Counted from the stretch's first letter, positions 24,745 to 33,044 are shown. The stretch: 64,000 nt of DNA from Mycolicibacterium wolinskyi (GCF_002101965.1 NZ_LQQA01000032.1:124001-188000), one strand, 5' to 3'. A program made the numbers and translations. The notes: generated by a model not told the origin, from the letters alone.

Positions 24745-25566
24745 TCAGTCGGCGGCGCTGGAACTGCCCAGCAGATCACGCACGCGGTTGGCGACGCGGA
24801 TGAACTCCGGGCGTTCCATGGTCTCGGCGTAGTCCCGCTCGGCGGGCAGGTCGACGTCGAGCATCTCGACGATCCGGCCGGGCCGCGGGCTCATGACCAC
24901 GACACGGTTGGCCAGGTACACGGCCTCGGCGACCGAGTGCGTCACCAGCACCACGGTCGTGCCGGTTTCGCGCCAGATGCGGTGCAGTTCGACGTTCATC
25001 TTCTCGCGGGTCAGTGCGTCCAACGCGCCGAACGGCTCGTCCATCAGCAGCACGTCGGGTTCGTGGAGCAGGGCCCGGCACAGCGAAACTCGTTGCTGCA
25101 TACCGCCGGACAGCTCGTGCGGCAGTGCGTTCTCGAAGCCGGTGAGGCCGGTCATCTCGATGAGATAGTCGCAGCGCCGCGCGGCGGCCTGGCGCGGCAT
25201 CCCGCGCATCTCGGCCTGCAGCAGGATGTTTCGGCGCACCGAGCGCCATTCCAGCAGCGCTGCCCGCTGGAACACGTAGCCGATCTCGCGCTGCGGACCG
25301 CGGACGCGGTTGCCGCGCAGCCGGACCTCGCCGGAGGTGGCGTCGGTCAGCCCGGCGATCACCTTGAGCAACGTGGACTTGCCGCAGCCCGACGGGCCGG
25401 CGATGGAGAGGAATTCACCGTCGGCCACCCGCAGGTCGATGTCCTCGAGTGCGGTCACCGTGGCTCGCTTGGAAGCGAACCGGACGGACAGGTTGTCGAC
25501 TGTGATGGCTTCAGCGGCTTCGGCGGTCACCGTGGTCCCGGGTGCGGTGATGGTGGCAGTGGTCAT
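24745..25566 (-). CDS. ABC transporter ATP-binding protein (SsuB/TauB type)
   Basis: A 273-residue ATPase of a nitrate/sulfonate/taurine-type importer. It has Walker A GPSGCGKST, the Q-loop region YVFQRAALLEWRSVRRN, signature LSGGMQQRVSLCRALLHEPDVLLMDEPFGALDALTRE and the H-loop VLVTHSVAEAVYLANRVVVMSPRPGRIVE. It is the last gene of a three-gene operon: permease, binding protein, ATPase, with gaps of 19 and 15 nt and good ribosome sites (AGAGGAG here). The substrate follows from the binding protein and remains open. Confidence 0.92.
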   Translation of the reverse strand: MTTATITAPGTTVTAEAAEAITVDNLSVRFASKRATVTALEDIDLRVADGEFLSIAGPSGCGKSTLLKVIAGLTDATSGEVRLRGNRVRGPQREIGYVFQRAALLEWRSVRRNILLQAEMRGMPRQAAARRCDYLIEMTGLTGFENALPHELSGGMQQRVSLCRALLHEPDVLLMDEPFGALDALTREKMNVELHRIWRETGTTVVLVTHSVAEAVYLANRVVVMSPRPGRIVEMLDVDLPAERDYAETMERPEFIRVANRVRDLLGSSSAAD

Positions 25567-25581
25567 GTCGATCGGCTCCTC

Positions 25582-26613
25582 TTACTGTGCCGGCTTAGGG
25601 GCGAACGACGATTCCCAGTATTCCGCAGGAGCTTTCGCGGTCTTGAGCAATCCGGCGTCGGTCAGCGTGGTGATCGTGGTGGTCCAGTCTTCCTCGGCGT
25701 TGGTGCCCGGCGGCTGGTTGGTGGTCGCCGCGGTGCTCAACAGCGGGATGGTCTGCTGCCACTGGTTGAGCAGCACCTCCTGGGGCGGCATCTGCGGGTC
25801 CTTACCGGCCATCGCCTGCACGGCGGCCTCGGGATCGGCGGCGGCCGCGGTGAACGCCTCACTGGTGGCGTCGACCATCGACTGCACGAGATCGGCCTTG
25901 TCACCGATGGTTTCGGTGTTGGCGATCAGGCCGTTGCTGTAGAAGTTCAGCCCGGCGTCGGAGTACTTCAGGTAGCGCACCTCGCGACCGCTCTTATTGG
26001 CGATGGTGGGCCCCTGATCGTGGGCGAACCCGATCAGGCCGTCGACGCGGCCGGACAGCATCGCCGACATCTTGCCCGCCGCATCGAGGCTCTGCTGCGT
26101 GACCTGATCGGCGGGTACCCCGACCTTGTCCAGGTAGATGGGGAACGTCGTGGTGGGCGCGTCTCCGGCCGAGACCGCGATGGTGCGGCCCGCCAGATCC
26201 TTGGGTTCGTTGATGCCCGAGTCGGCGAACACCTGCACCGCCGACGGCGTGGTCTGCAGGAACACACCGGTGCTCTTGACCTTGACGCCCTTGTCGATGT
26301 TGGTGAGCACGGCGGGCGTATCGGCCCAACCGAAGTCGGCCTGCTGCGAGCCGACCGCTTGGACCGTCTTTGTGGAGCCCTGGCCCGCGTCGATCGTGAG
26401 GTCGATGCCGTGCTTGGCGAAGATACCCTCTTGCACACCGTAGTAGAAGGGGGCGTGTTCGCCGTACGGATACCAGTTCAGCATCAGGGTCGCCGGTGTG
26501 GCCGAACCCTCTGCGGCGGGGGCGTTTTCGGTGTCGCCGCCGCCGCATCCGGCGAGGACGAGGGCTGCGGTGCAGGCCAGCGCGGCGGTGGCGCGGCGTC
26601 GGGAAAAGATCAT
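25582..26613 (-). CDS. ABC substrate-binding lipoprotein, NMT1/THI5-like
   Basis: A 343-residue exported lipoprotein. The signal peptide MIFSRRRATAALACTAALVLAGCGGG ends in a canonical LAGC lipobox. The mature protein is of the NMT1/THI5/SsuA family: LMLNWYPYGEHAPFYYGVQEGIFAKHGIDLTI, STKTVQAVGSQQADFGWADTPAVL and GRVDGLIGFAHDQGP. Members bind pyrimidine precursors of thiamine, riboflavin, aromatic or aliphatic sulfonates, taurine or nitrate, so the ligand cannot be assigned. AGGAG precedes the ATG. The LacI-type operator upstream of the permease links import to the carbohydrate-type operon at 28848. Confidence 0.88.
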   Translation of the reverse strand: MIFSRRRATAALACTAALVLAGCGGGDTENAPAAEGSATPATLMLNWYPYGEHAPFYYGVQEGIFAKHGIDLTIDAGQGSTKTVQAVGSQQADFGWADTPAVLTNIDKGVKVKSTGVFLQTTPSAVQVFADSGINEPKDLAGRTIAVSAGDAPTTTFPIYLDKVGVPADQVTQQSLDAAGKMSAMLSGRVDGLIGFAHDQGPTIANKSGREVRYLKYSDAGLNFYSNGLIANTETIGDKADLVQSMVDATSEAFTAAAADPEAAVQAMAGKDPQMPPQEVLLNQWQQTIPLLSTAATTNQPPGTNAEEDWTTTITTLTDAGLLKTAKAPAEYWESSFAPKPAQ

Positions 26614-26632
26614 GACTCTACTCCTGGGTCGG

Positions 26633-27514
26633 TCAGGCGGAGGTTGCGGACTTGGTGGTGCGGCGGGACGAATGCCATGGGATGAGCAGCTTTTCGGCGA
26701 TCTCGATGATCGCGAACAACACGATGCCCAGGATCGACATGATGATCAGTGCGGCGAACAGCATCGCGGTGTCGACGTTGCCGTTGGCCTGCAGGATCAC
26801 ATAACCCAAACCTTCGTTGGCGCCGACGAATTCACCCACCACGGCACCGGTCACCGCGAGCGTGGCCGCGACCTTGAGACCCGACATCAGCTGCGGCAGA
26901 GATGCCGGGAAGCGGATCTTGAGGAAGGTCTTGAAGCGGCTGGCACCCATGGTCGAGGTCAGTTCGAGAATCTCGGGGTCCACCGAGCGCAGGCCCGCCA
27001 AACCCGAGATCACGATCGGGAAGAACGCCATCAGCACGGCCACCAGGATCTTCGGTGTCGGGCCGAAGCCCAGCCACACGATGAACAGCGGAGCGATCGC
27101 GATCTTCGGGATCACCTGGGCGAACAAGATCAGCGGGTAGACGGTTTTTTCGAGGCTGGCCGAGTAGATCATCACGACGGCCACGAACTCGCCGACGATC
27201 GCGGCGATGAGGAAACCGAGCACGGTCTCCCAGCTGGTCACCCAGGTGTGCTGGGCGAGGTATGCCGCGTTCTCCTGGGCGGTGCGCCAGGTGTCCGCCG
27301 GCGAGGGGAGGATGTAGGGCGCGACGAGTTCTGCCTCGGTGACTGCCCACCAGCCGGCGAGCAGCGCCGCGACGAGCGCCAGCGGCCGCCACAGCGCTGA
27401 GGCGGTGCGTTGCAGGGAGAAAGCCCGGGCGGGGGAGAAGGTTCGACGCCGGGGTGCCGGCCCGGAGGCCGGGGACCCGGAGGGGCGCACACCGGCCGAA
27501 GCGGTTACCGCCAT
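26633..27514 (-). CDS. ABC transporter permease (SsuC/ThiX type)
   Basis: A 293-residue inner-membrane permease with about six hydrophobic helices and the BPD_transp_1 coupling segment GASRFKTFLKIRFPASLPQLMSGLKVAATLAVTGAVVGEFVG. The N-terminal 45 residues are Pro/Arg/Ser-rich and cytosolic. It is the first gene of the importer operon; ATG 27514 is the only start near the frame beginning. The upstream region has a TATGGT -10 (27592-27587) and a LacI-type dyad (27562-27575) just past the predicted start of transcription, a position suited to repression. Confidence 0.9.
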   Translation of the reverse strand: MAVTASAGVRPSGSPASGPAPRRRTFSPARAFSLQRTASALWRPLALVAALLAGWWAVTEAELVAPYILPSPADTWRTAQENAAYLAQHTWVTSWETVLGFLIAAIVGEFVAVVMIYSASLEKTVYPLILFAQVIPKIAIAPLFIVWLGFGPTPKILVAVLMAFFPIVISGLAGLRSVDPEILELTSTMGASRFKTFLKIRFPASLPQLMSGLKVAATLAVTGAVVGEFVGANEGLGYVILQANGNVDTAMLFAALIIMSILGIVLFAIIEIAEKLLIPWHSSRRTTKSATSA

Positions 27515-27561
27515 GGATGAGTCCTAAGGTCGCAGTGGCACGGGGCCTTCGCCCCGATCTG

Positions 27562-27575
27562 GGAATGCGCTTTCC
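27562..27575. promoter_or_regulatory. LacI-type operator before the ABC importer operon
   Basis: The dyad GGAATGCGCTTTCC with a central CG, followed by GAAGCG. Its reverse complement GGAAAGCGCATTCC is present at 28731-28744 beside the lacI gene, also followed by GAAG. On the minus strand it lies just downstream of the -10 TATGGT of the permease gene. Confidence 0.78.
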
Positions 27576-27647
27576 GAAGCGCCTCGACCATAACGTGACC
27601 CAGCGCACACTGTCAACGGCGTTGTGCTTTGCGGCCCGTTCGGCGGG

Positions 27648-28679
27648 TCAGGACAGCCGCGTGCTGTCGCGCAGGATCACCCGCCCGGGTATCCGTTCGC
27701 GCAGGTCATCGCAGTCGGTGTCGGTGCGCAGCGCGAGTTCGACGGCGCGCCTGCCGATCTCCTCGAGCGGCAGGACGACGGTCGTCAAGCTCGGCGTGTA
27801 ATCCCGCAGTGTCGGGATGTCGTCGAACCCGGCGATGCCGATGTCGGCGGGCACCGACAGCCCGAGCTCGCGCCACGCCGCGATCGCGCCGATCGCCATC
27901 ACGTCGGTGACGGCGAATACGCACACCGGCTCGGCTTGTGCACCCGGGCTGATCTGCAACGCCCCGGCCAGCCGGCGGGCCGCCGAGTAGCCGCCGTCGC
28001 GGGTGAACTCGCCCGACACCTCCACGAGCGGCGTCAGGCCGCGACGGCCGAGTGCCTCGACGAATCCGTTGCGGCGGTCGACGCCGGTGCGGATGCTGCC
28101 TGGGCCGCCGATCACCGCGAACTGGGTGTGGCCCTCCGCTATCAGGGTGTCGGCCAATTCCGCTGAGGCGAAGTAGTTTTCGGGTTCGACGGCACCGCCG
28201 AACGCCAGCGGCTGACCGATCACGACAACGCGACCGCCGTTGGCGCGGTAGCGCCCGAACTCGGCCTCCAGGTCGCGGTCGAGATCGCCGCTCTGGCGGG
28301 ATCCGGCCAGCACGATCGCGTCGGCGCGGTGGGCGATGAATGTACTCACCGATTCGCGTTCGATGTCGAAGTCGCGGTCGGTGCTCGCCAGCAACACCTG
28401 CTTGCGAGCCGTTCGGGCCGCGGTCTGGACGCCACGGGCGATCGATGAGAAATACGGGTCGGCGATGTCGTGCACGATCAACCCGAGCAGGCCGGTCGAC
28501 GCCCGCGCCAAAGCCTGGGCCTGCGCATTCGGCACATATCCGAGTTCGCGGGCGGCCGCGCGCACGCGATCGGCGACGCCGACACCCGGTACCCGGCTCG
28601 AACCGTTGAGCACGCGCGACGCGGTCGCCTGCGATACGCCCGCACGGGCGGCCACGTCCTGCAGTGTCACTGCTGCCAT
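27648..28679 (-). CDS. LacI family transcriptional regulator
   Basis: A 343-residue repressor. The HTH and hinge are at residues 1-55 (VTLQDVAARAGVSQATASRVLNGSSRVPG), followed by a periplasmic-binding-protein-like ligand domain (TGLLGLIVHDIADPYFSSIARGVQTAA, HTQFAVIGGPG and IGIAGFDDIPTLRDYTPSLTTVVLPLEEIGRRAVEL). ATG 28679 has GGGAG upstream; an open extension to 28757 is not homologous. The promoter (TAAGCT at 28726-28721) abuts a dyad at 28731-28744 that is repeated before the ABC operon, so the protein probably represses itself, the oxidoreductase operon and the importer. The ligand is probably a sugar or polyol, by family only. Confidence 0.9.
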   Translation of the reverse strand: MAAVTLQDVAARAGVSQATASRVLNGSSRVPGVGVADRVRAAARELGYVPNAQAQALARASTGLLGLIVHDIADPYFSSIARGVQTAARTARKQVLLASTDRDFDIERESVSTFIAHRADAIVLAGSRQSGDLDRDLEAEFGRYRANGGRVVVIGQPLAFGGAVEPENYFASAELADTLIAEGHTQFAVIGGPGSIRTGVDRRNGFVEALGRRGLTPLVEVSGEFTRDGGYSAARRLAGALQISPGAQAEPVCVFAVTDVMAIGAIAAWRELGLSVPADIGIAGFDDIPTLRDYTPSLTTVVLPLEEIGRRAVELALRTDTDCDDLRERIPGRVILRDSTRLS

Positions 28680-28730
28680 CTGTGCTCCCGCCTCGTTGGG
28701 GTTGACCGGATCGTCGCATGAGCTTACCGT

Positions 28731-28744
28731 GGAAAGCGCATTCC
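28731..28744. promoter_or_regulatory. LacI-type operator in the lacI / oxidoreductase divergent region
   Basis: GGAAAGCGCATTCC, the exact reverse complement of the site at 27562-27575. It lies directly upstream of the lacI -10 box on the minus strand. A second dyad GACTCC-N5-GGAGTC follows at 28762-28778 on the way to the oxidoreductase gene and could be another regulatory site. Confidence 0.78.
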
Positions 28745-28847
28745 GAAGTGCTGACATCGCTGACTCCCGATCGGAGTCGCAGCGCGATGCAGGTCAATCG
28801 ACCGCGCTTGCCGGTTCTCGCCGGCGTATCAGATAAGGCATCACTCG

Positions 28848-30008
28848 ATGAGTACAACCACAGCACGCCGCACTCTGCGCATCGCCATGAACGGCGTCAC
28901 CGGCCGCATGGGTTACCGCCAGCACCTGGTCCGGTCCATCCTGCCGTTGCGTGATTCCGGACTGACCCTCGACGATGGCAGCCGCGTAGCGGTCGAGCCG
29001 ATCCTGGTCGGGCGCAATGCCGACAAGCTCGCCGACATGGCGGCCGAACACGGCATCGAGCACTGGACCACCGACTTCGGCTCGGTGATCGCCGATCCGA
29101 CCGTCGACGTGTACTTCGACGCGCAGGTGACCTCGCGGCGCGTCGAGGCGCTGACCGCCGCCATCAAGGCCGGCAAGCACGTGTACACCGAGAAGCCCAC
29201 CGCCGAAACGCTGACCGAGGCGGTCGAACTGGCCCGGATGGCCGAGAACGCCGGGATCACGGCCGGGGTGGTGCACGACAAGCTGTACCTGCCGGGGCTC
29301 GTCAAATTGCGTCGCCTCGTCGACGAGGGATTCTTCGGCCGCATCCTGTCGATGCGCGGCGAGTTCGGCTACTGGGTGTTCGAGGGCGACGGCCAGCCCG
29401 CGCAACGCCCGAGCTGGAACTATCGCGCCGAGGACGGCGGCGGCATCACCGTCGACATGTTCTGCCATTGGAACTACGTGATGGAGGGCATCCTCGGCAA
29501 GGTCGAGGCGGTGACGGCCAAGGCCGTGACCCACATCCCGACCCGGTGGGACGAAGCCCATCAGCCGTACCAGGCCACCGCCGACGACGCCGCGTACGGC
29601 ATCTTCGAGCTGGCGGGCGGCATTGTCGCGCAGATCAATTCGTCCTGGGCGGTGCGAGTGCACCGCGACGAGTTGGTCGAGTTCCAGGTCGACGGCACCC
29701 ACGGGTCGGCCGTCGCGGGCCTGCGCCGCTGCGTCGCCCAGCATCGGTCCCACACCCCGAAACCGGTGTGGAATCCCGACCTTCCCGCCACCGAGCCGTT
29801 CCGGGACCAGTGGCTGGACGTACCGGCCAACGCCGACCTCGACAACGGTTTCAAGTTGCAGTGGGAAGAGTATCTGCGCGACCTGCTCGCCGGCCGGCCG
29901 CACCGCTACGGTCTGCTGTCGGCGGCGCGTGGTGTGCAGTTGGCCGCGTTGGGACTACAGAGCTCGGCCGAGGGCAGGCGCATCGAGGTGCCGGAGATCG
30001 TGCTGTGA
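28848..30008 (+). CDS. Gfo/Idh/MocA family NAD(P)-dependent oxidoreductase
   Basis: A 386-residue dehydrogenase of the glucose-fructose oxidoreductase/inositol dehydrogenase family. The N-terminal nucleotide-binding stretch is the variant IAMNGVTGRMGYRQHL instead of GxGxxG. The conserved catalytic lysine region is YTEKPTAETL near residue 112, and the C-terminal domain has NYRAEDGGGITVDMFCHWNYVMEG. It is the first gene of a three-gene operon with GTGA and ATGA overlaps. With the DUF993 protein and an isomerase it should catalyse consecutive steps on a sugar or polyol that I cannot name. Confidence 0.88.
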   Translation: MSTTTARRTLRIAMNGVTGRMGYRQHLVRSILPLRDSGLTLDDGSRVAVEPILVGRNADKLADMAAEHGIEHWTTDFGSVIADPTVDVYFDAQVTSRRVEALTAAIKAGKHVYTEKPTAETLTEAVELARMAENAGITAGVVHDKLYLPGLVKLRRLVDEGFFGRILSMRGEFGYWVFEGDGQPAQRPSWNYRAEDGGGITVDMFCHWNYVMEGILGKVEAVTAKAVTHIPTRWDEAHQPYQATADDAAYGIFELAGGIVAQINSSWAVRVHRDELVEFQVDGTHGSAVAGLRRCVAQHRSHTPKPVWNPDLPATEPFRDQWLDVPANADLDNGFKLQWEEYLRDLLAGRPHRYGLLSAARGVQLAALGLQSSAEGRRIEVPEIVL

Positions 30009-31195
30009 CCGCAACTCAAACCGGTATCACCGTCACGCTGCCGCTCGACGGCGAGATGCGCCGCGTCGAGCTCGGCGAGCCGGGCCGGTGGCGGCGGCCC
30101 GAACAGCCGATCACGTCGCGGATCGCCTATGCCGCAGCGCATGTGGTGCCCCGAACACTGGCCGACAACACCCCCGGCGCCCCGGCCGACCTCGACTGGG
30201 ATGCCACGATGGCCTACCGCCATGAATTGTGGTCGTACGGTCTCGGCGTCGCCGACGCGATGGACACCGCTCAGCGCGGGATGGGCCTGGACTGGGCTGC
30301 CACCCGCGAGCTGATTCGTCGCAGCGGCCGGGAAGCGGCCGCGGTGGGTGGTCGGCTCGCATGCGGGGCGGGAACCGATCAGCTTGTGCTCGACGACATT
30401 CCGTCGGGTTCGAGCGGGCTCGCGACGATCATCGACGCCTATCGCGAGCAGGTCGATGTCGTGCGCGACGCCGGGGCTCAGGTGATCCTGATGGCGTCAC
30501 GAGCGTTGGCCTGCGTCGCGCAGTCACCCGCCGACTATGTGACGGTGTACGACGCGGTGTTGTCGGCTGCCGATCAGCCGGTGATCCTGCATTGGCTCGG
30601 CGACATGTTCGACCCTGCACTGCGCGGATACTGGGGGTCGAACGAGATCTCCACCGCTACAAGAACGTTCCTCGATCTCATCGGGTCCAACGCCGACAAG
30701 GTGGATGGCGTCAAGGTCTCGCTCCTGGACGCCGATCACGAGATCGCCCTGCGCCGTGCCCTGCCGCCCGGGGTGCGCCTCTACACCGGTGACGACTTCA
30801 ACTACCCGGAGTTGATCGTCGGCGACGAACAAGGGCATTCCGACGCGCTCTTGGGCATCTTCGCCGCGATCTACCCGGCCGCCTCGACCGCACTGCAGGA
30901 ACTCGACGCGGGCGACGTCGAAGGCGCAGGTGAGATCCTGGAGTCGACCCGCGCGCTGGGACGCCACATCTTCGCCGCGCCCACCTACTACTACAAGACC
31001 GGGATCGCATTCCTGTCGTGGCTCAACGGTCATCAGCCCGGATTCGCGATGGTCGGCGGCTTGGCGAGCGGGCGATCGGTCGGGCACCTGGCCCGACTCT
31101 TCGCGTTGGCCGACCGGGCGGGTCTGCTCACCGACCCGGCGCTGGCTGCGCACCGGATGCAGACCATCCTGGAACTGAACGGAGTGCGGGCATGA
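30005..31195 (+). CDS. DUF993 family protein (aldolase-like TIM barrel)
   Basis: A 396-residue member of DUF993, a family related to class I dihydrodipicolinate synthase-type aldolases. Segments seen are TSRIAYAAAHVVPRTLADNTPG near the N-terminus, the barrel strands VILMASRALACVA and QPVILHWLGDMFDPALRGYWG, and DKVDGVKVSLLDADHEIALRRALP, in which the lysine of GVKVS is placed like the Schiff-base lysine of the superfamily. Its reaction has not been established to my knowledge. GTG 30005 overlaps the previous stop (GTGA) and its own stop overlaps the isomerase start (ATGA). Confidence 0.85.
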   Translation: MTATQTGITVTLPLDGEMRRVELGEPGRWRRPEQPITSRIAYAAAHVVPRTLADNTPGAPADLDWDATMAYRHELWSYGLGVADAMDTAQRGMGLDWAATRELIRRSGREAAAVGGRLACGAGTDQLVLDDIPSGSSGLATIIDAYREQVDVVRDAGAQVILMASRALACVAQSPADYVTVYDAVLSAADQPVILHWLGDMFDPALRGYWGSNEISTATRTFLDLIGSNADKVDGVKVSLLDADHEIALRRALPPGVRLYTGDDFNYPELIVGDEQGHSDALLGIFAAIYPAASTALQELDAGDVEGAGEILESTRALGRHIFAAPTYYYKTGIAFLSWLNGHQPGFAMVGGLASGRSVGHLARLFALADRAGLLTDPALAAHRMQTILELNGVRA

Positions 31196-32031
31196 GTCCC
31201 GATGCCAACGGCAGGCTGTCGCTGAACACCATGACCACCAAGGCGTTCACGCTGCGCGAGGCGGTCGAGGCCAGTGCCGCAGCAGGTTTGGAAGCCATCG
31301 GACTGTGGCGGGACCGCGTGGCCGAGGCCGGCCTGGACACTGCCGCGAAACTGGTGCGCGACAACGGGCTTCGGGTATCCAGCCTGTGCCGCGGCGGCTT
31401 CCTGACCGGTGTGGACGGGGCGGCCGCGCTCGACGACAACCGTCGAGCGATCGAAGAGGCGGCCACCCTCGGGACCCGCGAGCTGGTGCTCGTGGTGGGT
31501 GGCATCCCCGACCGTGACCTGGTTGCGGCAAGGCGGCGGGTGGCCGACCGGCTCGACGAATTGGTGCCCTACGCCGTCGAACACGACGTCCGGCTCGCAC
31601 TGGAACCCCTGCACCCGGTGTTCTGTGCGGACCGTGCGGTGATCTCCACGCTCGGTCAGGCGCTCGCGATGGCGGCGCCGTATCCGCCCGCCGCGGTCGG
31701 AGTCGTCGTCGACACGTTCCACGTGTGGTGGGATCCCGAGTTGGCGGCCGGAATCGCGGCCGCCGGTGCGCAGGACCGGATCAGCTCCTACCAGGTGTGT
31801 GACTGGCTCGTGCCGATGATGCCCGATCCGCTGGTGTCACGCGGGATGATGGGTGACGGCGTGATCGATTTCGCGGCGATCACCGCGCTCGTCCGCGATG
31901 CCGGCTACCAGGGTGATGTCGAGGTCGAGATCTTCAACGAAAAGATCTGGGCGACAGCAGGTTCGGCCGTCATCGAAACCATGAAGCAGCGGTTTCGCGA
32001 GCTCGTGGCTCCCGCGCTCACGGCAGGCTGA
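31192..32031 (+). CDS. sugar phosphate isomerase/epimerase-like TIM barrel
   Basis: A 279-residue xylose isomerase-like TIM-barrel protein (AP_endonuc_2 family). Metal-binding acidic and histidine positions are visible in LALEPLHPVF, VVVDTFHVWWDPE, the YQVCDWLVPM stretch and YQGDVEVEIFNEKIW. The family includes inosose dehydratases and ketose 3-epimerases; the exact reaction is not readable. It ends the operon with the Gfo/Idh/MocA and DUF993 genes. Its 3' end overlaps the convergent EamA transporter gene by 14 nt. Confidence 0.85.
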   Translation: MSPDANGRLSLNTMTTKAFTLREAVEASAAAGLEAIGLWRDRVAEAGLDTAAKLVRDNGLRVSSLCRGGFLTGVDGAAALDDNRRAIEEAATLGTRELVLVVGGIPDRDLVAARRRVADRLDELVPYAVEHDVRLALEPLHPVFCADRAVISTLGQALAMAAPYPPAAVGVVVDTFHVWWDPELAAGIAAAGAQDRISSYQVCDWLVPMMPDPLVSRGMMGDGVIDFAAITALVRDAGYQGDVEVEIFNEKIWATAGSAVIETMKQRFRELVAPALTAG

Positions 32032-32857
32032 TCAGCAGGACTCCGGCAAGCACCACACCGGCCGCGATGGCCCGCCGCGCGCCGAGCTTCTCACCGAGAA
32101 AGACCGAGCCGATCAACGCACCGAACACGATGCTGGTCTCGCGCAGTGCGGCGATCGGCGCGAGTGCGCCGCTGGTCTGCGCGGCCAGCACAATCGTGTA
32201 CGCGGCGAGCGAGATGGTCCCGCCGGCCAATCCGGGCACCGCGCACTCCCGTACGGCGCCGGCGAGCCGTGGGCCGCGACGTACCGCGGCAAGGATCGCC
32301 AGCGGCGGGCCCTGCAGCAGAAACATCCAGCCGGCGTACGCGAACAGTGGTGAATGCTGCACGCCCACACCGTCAATCACGGTGTAGCCGGCGATCGTCA
32401 CGCCGGTGAGCAACGCGGCGCCCAGCGCGGGCAGGTCCTTGCGATTCGGCCGGCCACCGAGGAATACCAGGCCGATCAGGCCGGCCGAGATGGTCAGCAC
32501 GCCGATCAACTCGGTGATGGGCATCTCGCGACCCAGAAACACCATGGCGATCACCGCCACCAACCAGGGTGAGGTTCCGCGTGCCAGCGGATACATCTGG
32601 CTGAACTCGCCGAGTTGATAGCTCGCCAGCAACAGCACGTTGTAGACCACGTGTGCGAGCGCCGAGGCGATGATGAAGGGCCAGGCCCCGGCGGGCGGAA
32701 GGCCGCCGATGGCGGCGAGTACCGCACCGCCCACCGCGTCGACCAGCCCGATCAGTGCGAATCCGACGAGGCGGTCGGGTATTGCGTGGGCCAGTGAGTT
32801 CCACACCGCGTGCATGAGGGCGGACGCGAGCACTGCAAGCATGATCGGTGCGGACAC
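32018..32857 (-). CDS. EamA/DMT family transporter under a probable guanidine-I riboswitch
   Basis: A 279-residue inner-membrane protein with about ten hydrophobic helices in two EamA repeats (LMHAVWNSLAHAIPDRLVGFALIG to the middle, then ALGAALLTGVTIAGYTVIDGVGV to the end, with PIAALRETSIVFGALIGSVFLGEKLG as the second signature). GTG 32857 is chosen because AAGGGAG lies 6 nt upstream; TTG 32860 is the adjacent alternative. The leader at 32898-33020 resembles ykkC class I riboswitches, which respond to guanidine and often control small DMT exporters. Export of guanidine or a related compound is therefore a reasonable inference; by fold alone it would be an unspecified metabolite carrier. Confidence 0.88.
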   Translation of the reverse strand: MSAPIMLAVLASALMHAVWNSLAHAIPDRLVGFALIGLVDAVGGAVLAAIGGLPPAGAWPFIIASALAHVVYNVLLLASYQLGEFSQMYPLARGTSPWLVAVIAMVFLGREMPITELIGVLTISAGLIGLVFLGGRPNRKDLPALGAALLTGVTIAGYTVIDGVGVQHSPLFAYAGWMFLLQGPPLAILAAVRRGPRLAGAVRECAVPGLAGGTISLAAYTIVLAAQTSGALAPIAALRETSIVFGALIGSVFLGEKLGARRAIAAGVVLAGVLLISLP

Positions 32858-32897
32858 CAACGGCTCCCTTGGGTCGGCCCCATGGCGGGGCGCGGGT

Positions 32898-33020
32898 TAA
32901 GGAAGCCTCCAGGCTTTTATCCCGTCAGCTGCGGACCGATGTCCTGGCGCCGCTCGGTCCAGTCCCGAACCGTCCTGATTGTCGATACCGGGCGGACGGC
33001 CGGCGGAACCCTAGGCGCAA
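32898..33020 (-). ncRNA. probable guanidine-I (ykkC) riboswitch
   Basis: Read on the minus strand, the leader contains GCCTAGGGTTCCG (near 33016-33004), a hairpin with arms CCGTCC and GGACGG, then CTGGACCGAG, and at the 3' end GACGGGATAAAAGCC followed by TGGAGGC. These match, in order, the conserved blocks I recall for ykkC class I (CUAGGGUUCCG, CUGGUCCGAGAG, GGGAYAAAAGCCCGGGAGA), with substitutions in the middle and last blocks. The outer 5' GCCT pairs with 3' AGGC as P1. Use of CCGAG and AAAAG instead of CCAAG and AGAAG favours the guanidine subtype over the ppGpp/PRPP subtypes. It begins at the predicted transcription start. Confidence 0.68.
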
Positions 33021-33028
33021 TCGAATTC

Positions 33029-33034
33029 AACATA
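33029..33034 (-). promoter_or_regulatory. -10 box of the EamA gene / riboswitch transcript
   Basis: TATGTT on the minus strand, placing +1 near 33022, directly before the first conserved riboswitch bases. The matching -35 region would fall inside the 3' end of the upstream GNAT gene. Confidence 0.55.
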
Positions 33035-33044
33035 CCCGCATGCG

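Noticed and set aside
24688..26685. 665-codon plus-strand frame over the ABC transporter genes
   Set aside because: Begins inside repeat copy C and is antisense to clear ABC ATPase and binding-protein genes.
32903..32918. AAGCCT-CC-AGGCTTTT looked like a plus-strand intrinsic terminator
   Set aside because: No plus-strand gene precedes it, and the bases form the 3' P1/AAAAGCC block of the riboswitch-like leader on the minus strand.
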